Part shown: one piece after another, positions 22,449 through 32,559 of the stretch
How the letters are laid out: every line of letters begins with the position of its first letter
Position numbering within the stretch: position 1 is the first letter of the stretch
Assembly: GCA_014529385.2 (NCBI GenBank)
Contig: CM043960.1
Span: 72,865,910-72,929,909 of the forward strand
DNA length: 64,000 nt
Reading direction: 5' to 3'
Source: Adiantum capillus-veneris
Taxonomy: Eukaryota > Streptophyta > Polypodiopsida > Polypodiales > Pteridaceae
The notes under the pieces: generated by a model
What the model saw: the letters and a program-made list of their open reading frames with translations, nothing else
Told to the model about the DNA's origin: nothing
The model's database searches: none
Translations under genes and position numbers: made by a program

Positions 22449-22865
22449 TGTTAAGTATGGAGCCTGATTTACCCTTGTAATTTTCTGTGGTAAAAGTGCA
22501 CATTTGTAAGGCCCCCATTATGAGGAGAAGCCATTGTGCGTGAAGGAAAATCACTCACCGGAAACCAAAATTTTCACGGCCAAGAATCAGGGGCAACTTT
22601 AGGGGCCTCGGGGGCGAAAACCCCCGATTCTTTTTTTTCCCTCGCCGGAATATTCTTTTTTGCCAGAATATTATGGCCGGACGGCGGTCGAAAAGTGGTC
22701 GAAAAACAACCGTCGGTTGGCCGGTGGCCGGTAGTCAATGGCCGGTGGCCGGTGGTCGGAAGTCAATGGCCAGTGGGCCGGTGGCCGAATTGGTGATCTA
22801 GCCAATGGTTGTTCTTGCCTGGTAAGAATGTTCTTTAAACCATACTCATGATTGGCTATGAACAT
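22449..22865 (+). mobile_element. 3' LTR of the worn Copia (right end uncertain)
   Basis: Begins TGTTAAGTATGGAGCC after the polypurine tract. It is notably GC-rich for this window and contains the GGCCGGT minisatellite. No second LTR copy is in the window, so the right edge is a guess. Confidence 0.5.
22700..22790. repeat. GGCCGGTGGCCGGT-type GC-rich minisatellite
   Basis: Three imperfect units of about 21-28 bp, each 'tggccggtggccggt' or a variant followed by 'agtcaa'. One of the few strongly GC-rich stretches in the window. Confidence 0.8.
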
Positions 22866-23049
22866 GAGCGTATTCGCATCTATGGAGTACTAGTTTTCGT
22901 TGGTTGTGGAACATGCATTGGCTGAGTGTAGTTTAATGCTACTCTAACATCATTCAAAGGAGGTGGTTGTTGCCCTAGCACACGTTATGGCTTTGGCTGA
23001 GTGCTACACCATGGAGTGGGCTTATCCCCTCCACAAGTATTACATCTCC
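22866..23049. other. No recognisable feature
   Basis: Short spacer between the Copia LTR and the opposite-strand Gypsy gag relic. Confidence 0.4.
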
Positions 23050-24345
23050 TCAACTGAGGCTGTCACAAATTTAGGTTCTGTTTGTAGCCTTTGTAAATTC
23101 CTCTAATAGCCTCCTTAACCACTTGTTTCATTTCCAAGGAGTTTGAAAATCTCTCTTTATTGTTGATTCACTCTTCAAAGATGAGGCACTACTACTCACA
23201 TTGTCTGTATCTTCAATCACCTCTTTGTAGGCCTTGCAATTGTCAACTAGATATAGAGATTCTCTAGTGACTTGCTGGAACGCCGTACATCGTTTCAAAT
23301 GTAGGTCCTTTTTAGAGTTTCATTCCTCAAGCCCTCTATGAAGAGAACTGATAATCTCTCATCTTGTGGTAGCTCTCGCACAAGACATCTGTCTATGTAC
23401 TGTTTAAAGCGAAGTAGGGCTTCCTTTACTTTTTTGTCCTTTTTTTGTTTGAAATAGTAGACCTAAGGACACTATGTTGTGTTTGATCCCCCTTTTCAAG
23501 AACTCCTCTATGAATTCTTGTAAGGGTTGTGCTATATTTGTAAAATAATCTCTATTCAATGGTTGGAACCAAGACAAGGCTGTTCCTTCCAATGTCAACC
23601 CACATCTCTCATACTGAGTATGAAAATCTGCAATTTGTTCAGCACTTTCAGTACTCAAAACTTGTTTGAAGAGTGATACATGAGCATTTGGATCCCCTAA
23701 CCCATTGTACTTTGTCTTACCACATTGAGCCACTTGATATGGTCTTAATCGTTATGGTTCAGTCACCAATCTAACCAATTCATAGTCTTTTGGAAAGTTG
23801 TCTCTCTATATCTCTCCTCTCGTCTTGGAGGAAATCCCAGTGGAATCCTCTCTGATATATACTTTGGCATCCTTTTTGGTTGAAATTAAGTAGAGATTGG
23901 AGTATTCTTGTACTTATATTGTTCTAGGTCAGTTGAATCAACAAGTTTTTACTCACGTCCATACTTATCTACCATCAAAACTTGCACTCCGTGAGCATCT
24001 CTATATGTGAATGCATAGAGATTCTTATGGAATGGCAACTCTCTAGCATAGGGTTCTACACACTTGTAGAAGATATGTTGATCCCCGTTTGTGAATCTAT
24101 AAAAGCCCTCGTGAGAGTAATCCATTAGCATTCTCATGGCTTCATTGGTTTTTATGAATCTCACGTTTGGTTTGCTGATCAGAGGATGCCTCTCCTCTAT
24201 GTACTCTCCCAATCCCACTATTGAATGCATTGCTGCATTTCTGGCATTTTTCATGTCTCTGAGTGTAGTAAAAAACCCTGGTGGTGGATGATTTGTCATG
24301 GTAAAAGGCTCACTCATGATTCTCAAGATAGTGCTTGACAATCCT
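23050..24345 (-). pseudogene. Ty3-gypsy gag relic
   Basis: Reading leftwards, a 130-codon N-terminal frame (24,341-23,949; no recognised domain) is followed after stops and frameshifts by a capsid block at 23,733-23,404. That block contains Y-N-G-L-G-D-P-N-A-H, C-G-L-T-L-E-G-T-A-L-S-W-F and L-Q-E-F-I-E-E-F, the Retrotrans_gag pattern. R-E-L-P-Q-D-E-R-L and E-G-L-R-N-E-T-L-K-R continue to about 23,290. No protease or pol follows to the left, where the Copia LTR begins. Upstream (right) lie a leader, a primer site and an LTR (24,868 onward). Confidence 0.75.
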
Positions 24346-24860
24346 ACTTTGGCTTAGCGCAACCTATCCCTTTTTGCCCTTGATCAGGTCTCTCAAAGTC
24401 AAGTCTTTATGATCCTTGGGTCTCTTTAAATTCGTTCTGGGTACCCTAAAAGTTTGGAACTAGGAAACCTGGAAAATTTTTATTGCCTGCAAGCTTTCTT
24501 CTTGGCTCTACCTGACTCAATTTGGAGTTTTCTATCAAAAATTAGAGAAATTTTGGTGAATTGTACTTGAAACAGCACTCAAATCAATCTCAAGACCAAG
24601 ACCAGAAACTCTGGTTTGTATCTTGGTCTCCAAAAGGCATGTTTAGCTCAAATTTGAGATTTGGGATTTCCTCAAGTATGTCTATAAGAAGTCAGATACT
24701 CCCACTATGCTGAGGTACATGGATCGCAATCCATGTTCCCATATCAAAATTTTTCTCCAAATTTTCCCAAATTATACAGTATGTAGACAAGGTCATATGC
24801 AAGCTCTATACCAATTTTCATCAAATTTTGAGGTTGAGGTACATGGCTCACAATCCATGA
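24346..24860 (-). other. Gypsy 5' leader with two hairpins
   Basis: Untranslated region between the primer site and the gag relic. It holds two similar inverted repeats, catggatcgcaatccatg (24,719-24,736) and catggctcacaatccatg (24,842-24,859), each preceded by 'gaggta'. The second abuts the primer site. Confidence 0.55.
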
Positions 24861-24867
24861 GCGCCAA
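24861..24867 (-). promoter_or_regulatory. Primer-binding site of minus-strand Gypsy
   Basis: Complement reads TTGGCGC, continuing TCATGG; TTGGCGC is the start typical of Athila/Tat-type plant Gypsy primer sites. It lies directly inside an LTR end ...CTACTAACA. Confidence 0.5.
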
Positions 24868-25200
24868 TGTTAGTAGGTCACCGCAACAGATGTCAATAGA
24901 ATAAATTTCTGGTACTAACATAATTTCAATACTCAAGGAAGTGTCTCGGATGGGGAATGAAGACTCTTTGCGATGGTTGTCAATCTCAGAAAGTGAACCT
25001 AACAAGCTAACACAACAACTCAACAAGCAACTCAATCACTCAATGATCAAGGAGTCTACCTATGTCATTTCTCACCACTCTAGGTCATCACACCATTTCG
25101 GCACTCGAACGGACTCGAAATGAAGCAAAACTTTAGGAAGACATCTAAGACACCTAGGGGCAATATCCTACCAAGTCTGGTTGCAATACAAGGTACCAAA
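24868..25200 (-). mobile_element. 5' LTR of minus-strand Gypsy (outer end not resolved)
   Basis: On plus it starts TGTTAGTAGGTCACCGCAAC next to the primer site. The part 24,878-25,180 has a diverged same-orientation copy at 29,630-29,928. The LTR probably extends beyond 25,200 but I could not find its other end. Confidence 0.55.
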
Positions 25201-26149
25201 ATCACAATCCACCATGAAAAAGGTCATGAAAATTACAATTGATCAATCCAGAAAGGTCGCCCTATAGTCTAGGAACACTCTCATATGGTCAAAACGTCAA
25301 AATACAATGGTTTAAGCACTCAAATCTACAATTAAGACTCACTAACACGTAGTCACAAACCACAACAAAACTAACAATGCTTACACTTGAATGAAAGTGA
25401 AAAGAGAGAGGAACAAAATGCAAGTTTTAGAATAAAAAATGGATACCCAAATTGTTAGAAAAGCTAATTACAAGCTGGAGAAGCTTTGTAGCTTGAGTGT
25501 ACATTTCTAGGGCTCCTTTATCTTCCCCAGATAAGCCTCCTTTCACATTAAAGTTATTGATCTTTATACCTAGGGCTTTTTAAATGGCATTGGTTCACAA
25601 AGACCTTTACAAATATCATGAATAAATTACAACTCTATGAATTGACCTACTTGTCTGGAATCACAATTGACACAGAGTATCACTAACTAGCTCAAAAAAA
25701 ATAATAGACTACAATTTTGGTGTCCGGCTAGGTGGGCGCCTGTTCGGTCATTCGGCTAAGAATGAACCATGTAAATAGCCAAAAAATAAAGGAAAGAGAG
25801 TAGCAAATTCAAGTTTCCAAACAAAGTCAAAGAAGACTATGAAATGTTTAGAGAGGGTTAGGTTCATGAAGTGGCACCTGTGGAGTTGGAAGGTGAGACT
25901 CAATTCTATGAACTTTGAGTAGGGAGATGGTCATGACACTGAACTTCAGAATCTCAGGGCTCACATGGAGCAAGAAATGGATACATGAACATGTGCCTGC
26001 AATCATTGATAGATCTTTGGGGTCACACATTTTAAAGGCACTTACTATTCATAGGGGTGAGCGAGTTCATGAGATACCTTTATGTAATTGTATATTAACA
26101 CAAGGGTTGGGGAGTTAATTTAATTTGAATAGGGCTTTCACTCATGAAG
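25201..26149. other. Probable LTR remainder; no gene
   Basis: No motif-bearing ORF. May hold the rest of the LTR starting at 24,868. The stretch 'ggtgggcgcctgttcggtcattcggc' (25,730) is locally GC-rich. Confidence 0.4.
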
Positions 26150-26457
26150 AGTATGCTCCCATTTAAAGGTCTTCGTGTTCTTTCTTTGCATCTTACAGAT
26201 GGCACAACTGAACCCGTGGATGCTAACATTATGCTCACATGGGACAAGCATTGGCTTTTTTTGTTAATGAAGAGTTTGAGAAAGAGATTGAGGAAGATCC
26301 AATTTGGTATTGTTTGTTTGGAAAGATGCTCTACATTTGGGAACGAAATCATAGGACAACATCATGGATGGAAGTTTTGAAAGAAGTAACTCATGCTTTG
26401 GTAAATGACAGTGTGGTTTCATTTGACTTAGCTTCTTGTATTTTTCATTATGATTAG
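26150..26457 (+). pseudogene. Unknown protein fragment with an N-H-R-T motif
   Basis: Two overlapping frames joined by a one-base shift near 26,238 give a continuous-looking segment. First D-G-T-T-E-P-V-D-A-N-I-M, then G-Q-A-L-A-F-F-V-N-E-E-F-E, D-P-I-W, G-K-M-L-Y-I-W and E-R-N-H-R-T-T-S-W-M, to a stop at 26,457 (about 100 residues). The pattern 'gk-x-y-x-W-x-x-N-H-R-x-x-A/S-W' resembles the GxHR loop of ParB/sulfiredoxin-like folds, a comparison I cannot verify here. Composition is gene-like and unlike retroelement proteins. Upstream there are many stops. Confidence 0.4.
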
Positions 26458-27304
26458 AATGTTCAAGTTTGGTATATATATGCTCAAGTTTTGGTATTTC
26501 ACAATTTAGTTTCGTTTTGTCTGCATCATGATTGAAGTGCCTTTTTGGACATACTAGCTTATATTGCTTAGAGGTTCATTTTTTATATTGGACATTGTAG
26601 GAGCATTTGTAATTTTCTATTTCTATTTGACATAATGGAAAGTATATGGTTGGTGTAATCTTTTCATATATTGGTTTTTAATATACACATATTCAGGTTT
26701 TGGTAATGGGCATTGTAATTTCCTTTTGCCTTGCTACGCATATTACATATTATTATTATAGTGTAATAATGATATTTTTGTCCTTGATATGTATATTTCA
26801 TATTATTATAGTGTAATGTTTTCACATTCTAACTTTGATTGCATAAACGGTATAGTTCTGGTATCCAACATTGTAGTTTTATCTATCATCATGGCTGCTT
26901 TGATATTTTCTTATCTTACTTAGATTGCCATAATCTTGTGTTGGACTCTTTATTTAGTGTGTGAAATTTGGGCACTACTTGCCTAGGATATCGTGTTTTT
27001 TTGGCAAGCATCAATGTATACTGTCTTATATGTTCTTTGCTAAAGTGATGTTGTGCTTGTAAGATGATTTAAAACATCATAAGTAATATATTGAAAATAA
27101 GTAATAAGTAAAATATGTATTTATTCAATAGAAAAGTCTCTGCTCGTCTTTTCATTTATCACAATACACATAGATATGCAATTATGCAATAAAGTTCTCC
27201 ATCTAAAAAATCTTGAATTTTTTTTTCCAACATGTATATTTATAATGGAAATATATAAATGGATCAAATCATTATGTGGAAGCTCTTCATTTGTAGCTCG
27301 GGTT
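26458..27304. other. AT-rich DNA without gene
   Basis: Very AT-rich (poly-T tracts, 'catattattatagtgtaat' repeated near 26,745 and 26,800). No ORF or LTR end recognised. Confidence 0.5.
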
Positions 27305-28215
27305 TTAGTTCATTAAAATAACATACCCCTTTTCAAGCATCTCTTGAGTTAGTGGAAAGTAATATTTCTTTAACTGGCATCCACTAATCCAATTGGGATC
27401 TCTTTTCCATCTAATGTAGCAAGGTTTATAGCACCACTTGGAGATATTGAGTGAATCACAAAGGGTCTCATACCTCGATTTTTCAGGTTCATTGTTATCT
27501 ACTTTGAGAGTGTAGACATACACATAATCAATTGATGCGAATGTTTTTGACTTCACATGCTTGTATGAAACTCTTTCATGCATCTTTTTGGAGCATATAT
27601 GGACACTACCACACGTAACCTACTTTTATTCAATTTATCTAAGTCGTTTAAATTCTTAGACCATTCATTTCCAATCCACTCAAGTTGTTTAGATACTTGC
27701 AATGTTGGAATCAATAATTCTAAGGGTAGAATGACATTAAGTCCAAACACCATGTTGTACGATGTCATCCCTAACACATTCTTGCATGCAACTTTGTAGG
27801 CCCAAAAGTCAGAGTGTAATTTTTTATCCCAATCTGATCTATTCTCATTCACAATATTTGTTATATTTGTGCATAAAACCTTATTAGTACTCTTGACTTG
27901 ACCATAAGCTTGTGGTTGATACAAAGCAGACTATCCATGTATTACCATGAACTCATCAAATACACAATGACATCATTAAAAAAATGTGTCCCTCTATCAC
28001 TAACAATTTCAATAGGTAAGCCATACCTAGTAAAAACATTCTCATACAAGAATTGTGTCATGGTTCTAGCATCATTCTTCTTCATAGCTTTTGGTTCAGC
28101 CATTTAATCAACAAATAGTTTTTTGCCATTATAATATACTTCGCATGGGTTCTGTAAGCTAGCGGTCCTATAAGCTTACAAAGTTTAAGCCCCACTTGGA
28201 AAATGCACTTTATCC
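27305..28215 (-). pseudogene. Ty3-gypsy integrase core and C-terminus relic
   Basis: Reading leftwards: G-P-L-A ... Y-I-I-M-A-K (28,180-28,130), then A-E-P-K-A-M-K-K-N, V-F-T-R-Y-G-L-P-I-E-I-V-S-D-R-G-T-H-F (second catalytic Asp) and Y-Q-P-Q-A-Y-G-Q-V (where N-G-x-x-E is usual; Asn is Tyr and the catalytic Glu is Lys-Ser). W-A-Y-K and M-V-F-G follow, and a C-terminal stretch ends Q-L-K-K-Y-Y ... L-T-Q-E-M-L-E-K-G-Y near 27,310. Several frameshifts. The zinc-binding half lies to the right beyond an insertion. Confidence 0.8.
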
Positions 28216-29070
28216 CATCATTGGTCTCATCGGTATCTCTTGGGGGCAATCGTAGCATAGCCTAATCAACCCAAGACCAACAAAATTATCAATCCTACGA
28301 CCGGTAACCTAGCTAGGGCATGGAAGCATGAGCATTGGATGTATAGAATGAGAGGATTCAAGAGAATGCTCATCCACTGCAATAGAGATTAGCCATGGAT
28401 CACTAACTCTAATCACAACATCAATCAAGCATCACCTATACACATTAAGTCCATTGAAGTTCGACTTACCATAGACTAGAATCTAAAAGCACACTCATGA
28501 AAATCACACACTAATTGCATTGGTGTTGGCCTCTCCAATCACCACATGCCAATCAAGGCACTTCATCAAAAGGTACACACACAAGGTGAATAGTGCTAGC
28601 GTTTCATTAAACCCATCCACACACACAAGCAAAGAATAGGGCACATACACTAATCACAAGATTCAAAACCAACTTAATCAACCTAAATCGAGTGCTCATA
28701 GAAGGATAGGAGTGGTCAATAAGCAAGAAGTCATCACACATACTCAAATCTAGAATAATAATAAGCTGAAACTACTTCATGACATAATGAAATATAGAAG
28801 AAGTAGACTAATGAAGAAAGTAGATATTAGATTAAGAAATGGTTCTCTAATTACAATGGATTAGCACTAGCCTATTAAGCATGGGCATTAATCTCAAGGC
28901 TAGGCCATCCATAAAATGAACACTCAAGAGAGAGCTCTCAAGAATGGATCCTCAAGAATGACTACTCAAGAATGAAGCCTCCTTGTATAAAGGCTTTCTT
29001 ATAAAGGCTTGCACCACAATCCTTTCTACTATGGGTTTAAGTTTGAGCCTCCTAGCTAGCATATACAACT
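28216..29070. mobile_element. Unidentified about 0.85-kb insertion splitting an integrase
   Basis: This non-coding block separates the integrase zinc-binding region (right) from the catalytic core (left), which are normally about 40-60 codons apart. It contains 'ctcaagaatg' three times (28,949-28,975) and 'tataaaggc' twice (28,985-29,015). No LTR ends, terminal inverted repeats or target duplication could be fixed, so solo LTR, MITE or unrelated fragment remain possible. Confidence 0.4.
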
Positions 29071-29475
29071 TGGAACTCACAATGAGTCCAAAACCTTATA
29101 CAAATGTGGATAGGAAATATTGTGCACATCCATAGCATATCTCCCGCTTGATGCATAATTGGTGTAGCCTATGTTAGCCACTGCTGCTAACAACATCTCA
29201 TCCTTTTTAATAGGAGTCTTTGTCCTTTGGTATTCATCGCACCTTCTCACATATGCATAAACATCAATGAAAAGTATCGGCCACCAAATTTTGGCAAACA
29301 TTATAGGTTTTGACCTTCTCTATCGAGAAGTGAACTTCAACTTTCCCTAAATGTGCTTCTTACAAAATAGGTAAGTACTCACTTTCAAATGCACAAAGTC
29401 TTAGATGATTATCTTTACATATCTTATACAATTGATTTCCAATCAACTCATAAGACTGTACTTCTATCTCTGGGG
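29071..29475 (-). pseudogene. Ty3-gypsy integrase zinc-binding domain relic
   Basis: Reading leftwards from 29,475: Y-E-L-I-G-N-Q-L-Y-K, L-R-L-C-A-F-E-S-E-Y, E-A-H-L-G, V-H-F-S, then W-W-P-I-L and V-R-R-C-D-E-Y-Q-R-T. This is the H-x-n-H-x-n-C-x2-C order of the Gypsy HHCC domain, with the last Cys changed to Tyr. One stop and frameshifts. It pairs with the core at 27,305-28,215. Confidence 0.75.
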
Positions 29476-29629
29476 GTGCACTATGTAATCATGTTAATGT
29501 ATAACATGAGTTATAAAATAGGATGGGTTTTAAAATTTAAAAAAATTAGGTAATTTAAAAGAGATACATTAAAATAAGGGGTTTTTATATTAAGTTTTGT
29601 ATAAACAATTCCTAAAATAAGGGGTAATA
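29476..29629. other. Short AT-rich spacer
   Basis: No feature seen. Confidence 0.4.
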
Positions 29630-29928
29630 ATCGATGGACGTCTCCAGCATAACTTTTTGTAGTAACATAATGTCAATATGCAAGGAAGCGACTCGAGATA
29701 GGACATAGAGACTTAATGAGAGTGTCAATCTCACCAAATTGAACTCAGAGGGCTACTCATAATACAACAAAAGAAAATCAACCACTTCCTAGTTAGAAAA
29801 TCAGTCTATGTCTGATCTCACAGCTCTTGGTTATCAAACCTTTTCGGCATCCAAACAAATTCGGAATGCAATGAAACTTAAGGAAAGGTGTTACAACACC
29901 TAAGGGTATAATCCTACTAAGTTTTTCA
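29630..29928 (-). repeat. LTR-derived fragment related to 24,878-25,180
   Basis: Shares 'gtactaacataat-tcaatactcaaggaag', 'tgtcaatctca', 'cttttcggca', 'ggaatgcaatgaaact' and 'cacctaggggcaatatcctac' with the LTR at 24.9 kb, all diverged. It ends where the family B LTR begins, consistent with that element having inserted here. Confidence 0.65.
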
Positions 29929-29930
29929 GC

Positions 29931-31404
29931 TGTCGTAATAATCAATATCTAATTCTCCTAAATGATTTTCTCAGGTTAAACTGATCATTTAATATGGGAA
30001 AGTGCCAGGGGAGAAAAAGCTAGAATATTGGTTAAGCTAGCAGATCGGCCACAGTAGGGATCCAAGAGAGGGAAAATAGGGATCCAAAGGGGGGGCCGTC
30101 TGTAGAAGAACTATGTGCAACAATGGGCTCAAAAGACCCTAAGGTTCAGCCCATTAAGACTTCAAAAATACAAAGGTTCCAAAATTCAAAGGTTGTGTCC
30201 AAAGGTCAAACATTAGGGGAATTGGATGCTTTGTGTGTGTCCCAAAAAGTCTTTGTCAAGCCCTACATAGGAGAGGGCAAGCCCAAGAAGTAGGGGATGA
30301 GAGAGAAACACCCACACACACTCACAAGCTTCATTCATACAGAAGAGGGACACATGTCAGCTCCCTAGGCGAGATGCCCACAAGGTGTACTTAAATCCTT
30401 TTGGATGGCCATGGAGGTGGACGAATGAGAATTAGGTTAGAGTAGATCTAGTTTAATTGATTTAAAAACACTGAATAAAAGAACCAACAAGAATTAAGCT
30501 CTCTAGAAGACTATTGGACAGTCTCCCAAGGGGACCAATGAGCATTCAACAGCCCAATGGCTTGCCTGATTCCTATTGGCCAAGAGGAAAAGGGGTACAA
30601 TGAGGGTTTAGTTGAATTTATTAATTACCTAAAGCTCTCACAAAAGGGGAAAGTGGGACACATGTCAAAAGGCTATCAATTATGTTGCTTAATTTTCGTT
30701 GGCTAGGCTTGGGGAGGAAGCAAAGAAGACTCTCTCTCCTTCTTAAGCTTTAATGGAAAGCTTACCACCTACTCTAAGCTTGTGAGAAGGGATGCCTACC
30801 CCAACAACTCTTGGCTTTGTGATGCAAATCCAACCAAGAGACAAGCTTCAATGCATGCTCATCTCCTCTACCATGCTAATTACTAAGCCAAGCTATGCTA
30901 ATATGAGTGATTATGTGAGGAGATATACATCTTTCTCGTAAGAATACTCCTTCTTCCTCTCAATCTACTCTCATTCCCCGCTAGCTCTCACCATCTTTGA
31001 CGGTGTGTGAGGTCTTGGGTCTGAGACTGTGAGGAAATTGATGTTGTGTTTGATAAGTGTTTTGCTTAGTGCATGAAGTTTCCATCTTCATTGCACTAGC
31101 TAGTATTGAAGGAACAAAAATTATTGTATTGTAAAATGTCTCTCTTGATTGGAGAAACCATAATACAAAGACTTTTGGAGGGGGGACCAGCTCCATGCAA
31201 ATCCGGTCCTCAATTGTTGTTAGTTGCTTAATTTCTCTCTCTTTTGAAGTATTGTTCATGCTATCTAAGTAGGTGTTATGCTTTTTGTTGCTATTCCGCC
31301 CAAGCACTGCTGTTATTCTCATTAGGAAGCTATTCTAATGAAATGCTCACTATGTTCATGCTATTTTCCGCTACACACAAGTTAATTGACCACTAAATGT
31401 TACA
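29931..31404 (+). mobile_element. Gypsy family B 5' LTR, plus strand
   Basis: Starts TGTCGTAATAATCAATATCT and ends CACTAAATGTTACA, followed by a primer site. Homologous, in reverse, to the LTRs of the complete element at 32,560-40,299, but 1,474 bp instead of about 1,645 because of an internal deletion near 30,715. Diverged from those LTRs by many substitutions, so an older copy. No 3' LTR partner is present. Confidence 0.9.
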
Positions 31405-31405
31405 T

Positions 31406-31417
31406 TGGTATTAGAGC
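31406..31417 (+). promoter_or_regulatory. Primer-binding site (initiator-Met tRNA, one mismatch)
   Basis: TGGTATTAGAGC, one transition from TGGTATCAGAGC, separated from the LTR end by one base. Confidence 0.85.
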
Positions 31418-31821
31418 AAGGTTTCTCTTTTCTTGCTCAAGAAGGGAGGTCCTCAAGCTAGCTATAAATGGTTGGTACTATTAATTGCATATGAGTAAGT
31501 AGAATAGGGATTTTTCAGCCTTCCAGTGCACCTGCCTTTGTGCAGTTAAAGGGGCATCACCGTTGAGAGCTATGGTCTTAATAATGGAGTCATATGCGGC
31601 TTGCCTATGGCTTAACCGCTATTGAGCTATTAGAAGCTTGATAGGAGCCGGTGTTGTTTTGGTGTTGAACGACCCTCTCTTCTATTCCTTACAATTAATG
31701 GTATTTGAGCCACAGGTACAGTAGCTTGAGTGATTTTTCTAAAGGGGTAAAGAGGAGCAGCAACTAGGGCTTGAAGTGCCAAAGTACACCTAAAAAGTTG
31801 TTAGAATGGCTGACAATAGTG
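31418..31821 (+). mobile_element. Gypsy family B leader and first gag codons
   Basis: Matches, in reverse, the leader of the complete element (38,234-38,636): 'ttgctcaagaagggaggtcctcaagct', 'gctatggtcttaataatgga', 'agctattagaagcttgatag', 'cttgaagtgccaaagta'. It runs to the gag start codon (31,806) encoding M-A-D-N-S, then homology stops and the dispersed repeat begins. Confidence 0.8.
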
Positions 31822-32554
31822 ATAGCCATTTTTCGGCTCTCTGTAATTTCCATAGCGAGTTACCTCACCCTATCAAATCACTCAAACACTGTGGTTACCC
31901 TCACCCTTTCACTGTGTATAGGTGTGTGTGAGTTAGGGGACTTTTCCCATATCTTCTTAAAAACCCTCAATTAGCTAGTCACTGGGCTAGTTGAGAAAAA
32001 AAATTAAAAAATTATAAGTATATTATGGCCCATTTGTGTGTAAATATTTCATTGTATATAGGGCCTAATAAAAGATTTTTTCATAATTATTTTGGTATTT
32101 ATTTAAATATTTCTACCTATGGTGTGTTATTTATGCTATGTACATTGACTCACCATTACCATATTTTTTCTTACCATTTTGCATACTCTTTATTCCATAT
32201 AAAAATAATTTCATGCAAGCTTCTCTTATTTTTGGTGTAACTCCATCCCAACAAAAATCCAAAAAAACTAGTTCTATATTTTTTCACTATTGTGATTTTT
32301 TCCTTCCTACATCTATTCTCTATTACTCTCATAAATTAGACTACAAAAAATATTCATCTTTTTATGGTAGACTTATAATGAGAGAGATTTATTTTGACCC
32401 CTTTATATTTTTTTCACCTATATTATTTATATTTGACATGTACATATTTTTTTAGACCCCTCAATATTTGATTTTCTTAATTGTACTATTCACTTATATC
32501 ATGATCTCAACAATATCTTCAATTATAGACCTACCAAATAAGGTCAAGGGTATG
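31822..32554 (+). repeat. Dispersed non-coding repeat, copy 2
   Basis: Plus-strand counterpart of 8600-9115; homology is clear to about 32,300. It begins at 'tgatagccattttt' a few codons inside the gag start of the family B fragment and ends somewhere before the target duplication at 32,555. No ORF of note. Confidence 0.6.
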
Positions 32555-32559
32555 TGGCA
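32555..32559. repeat. Target-site duplication tggca (left)
   Basis: TGGCA directly before the left LTR, identical to 40,300-40,304 directly after the right LTR. Confidence 0.95.
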
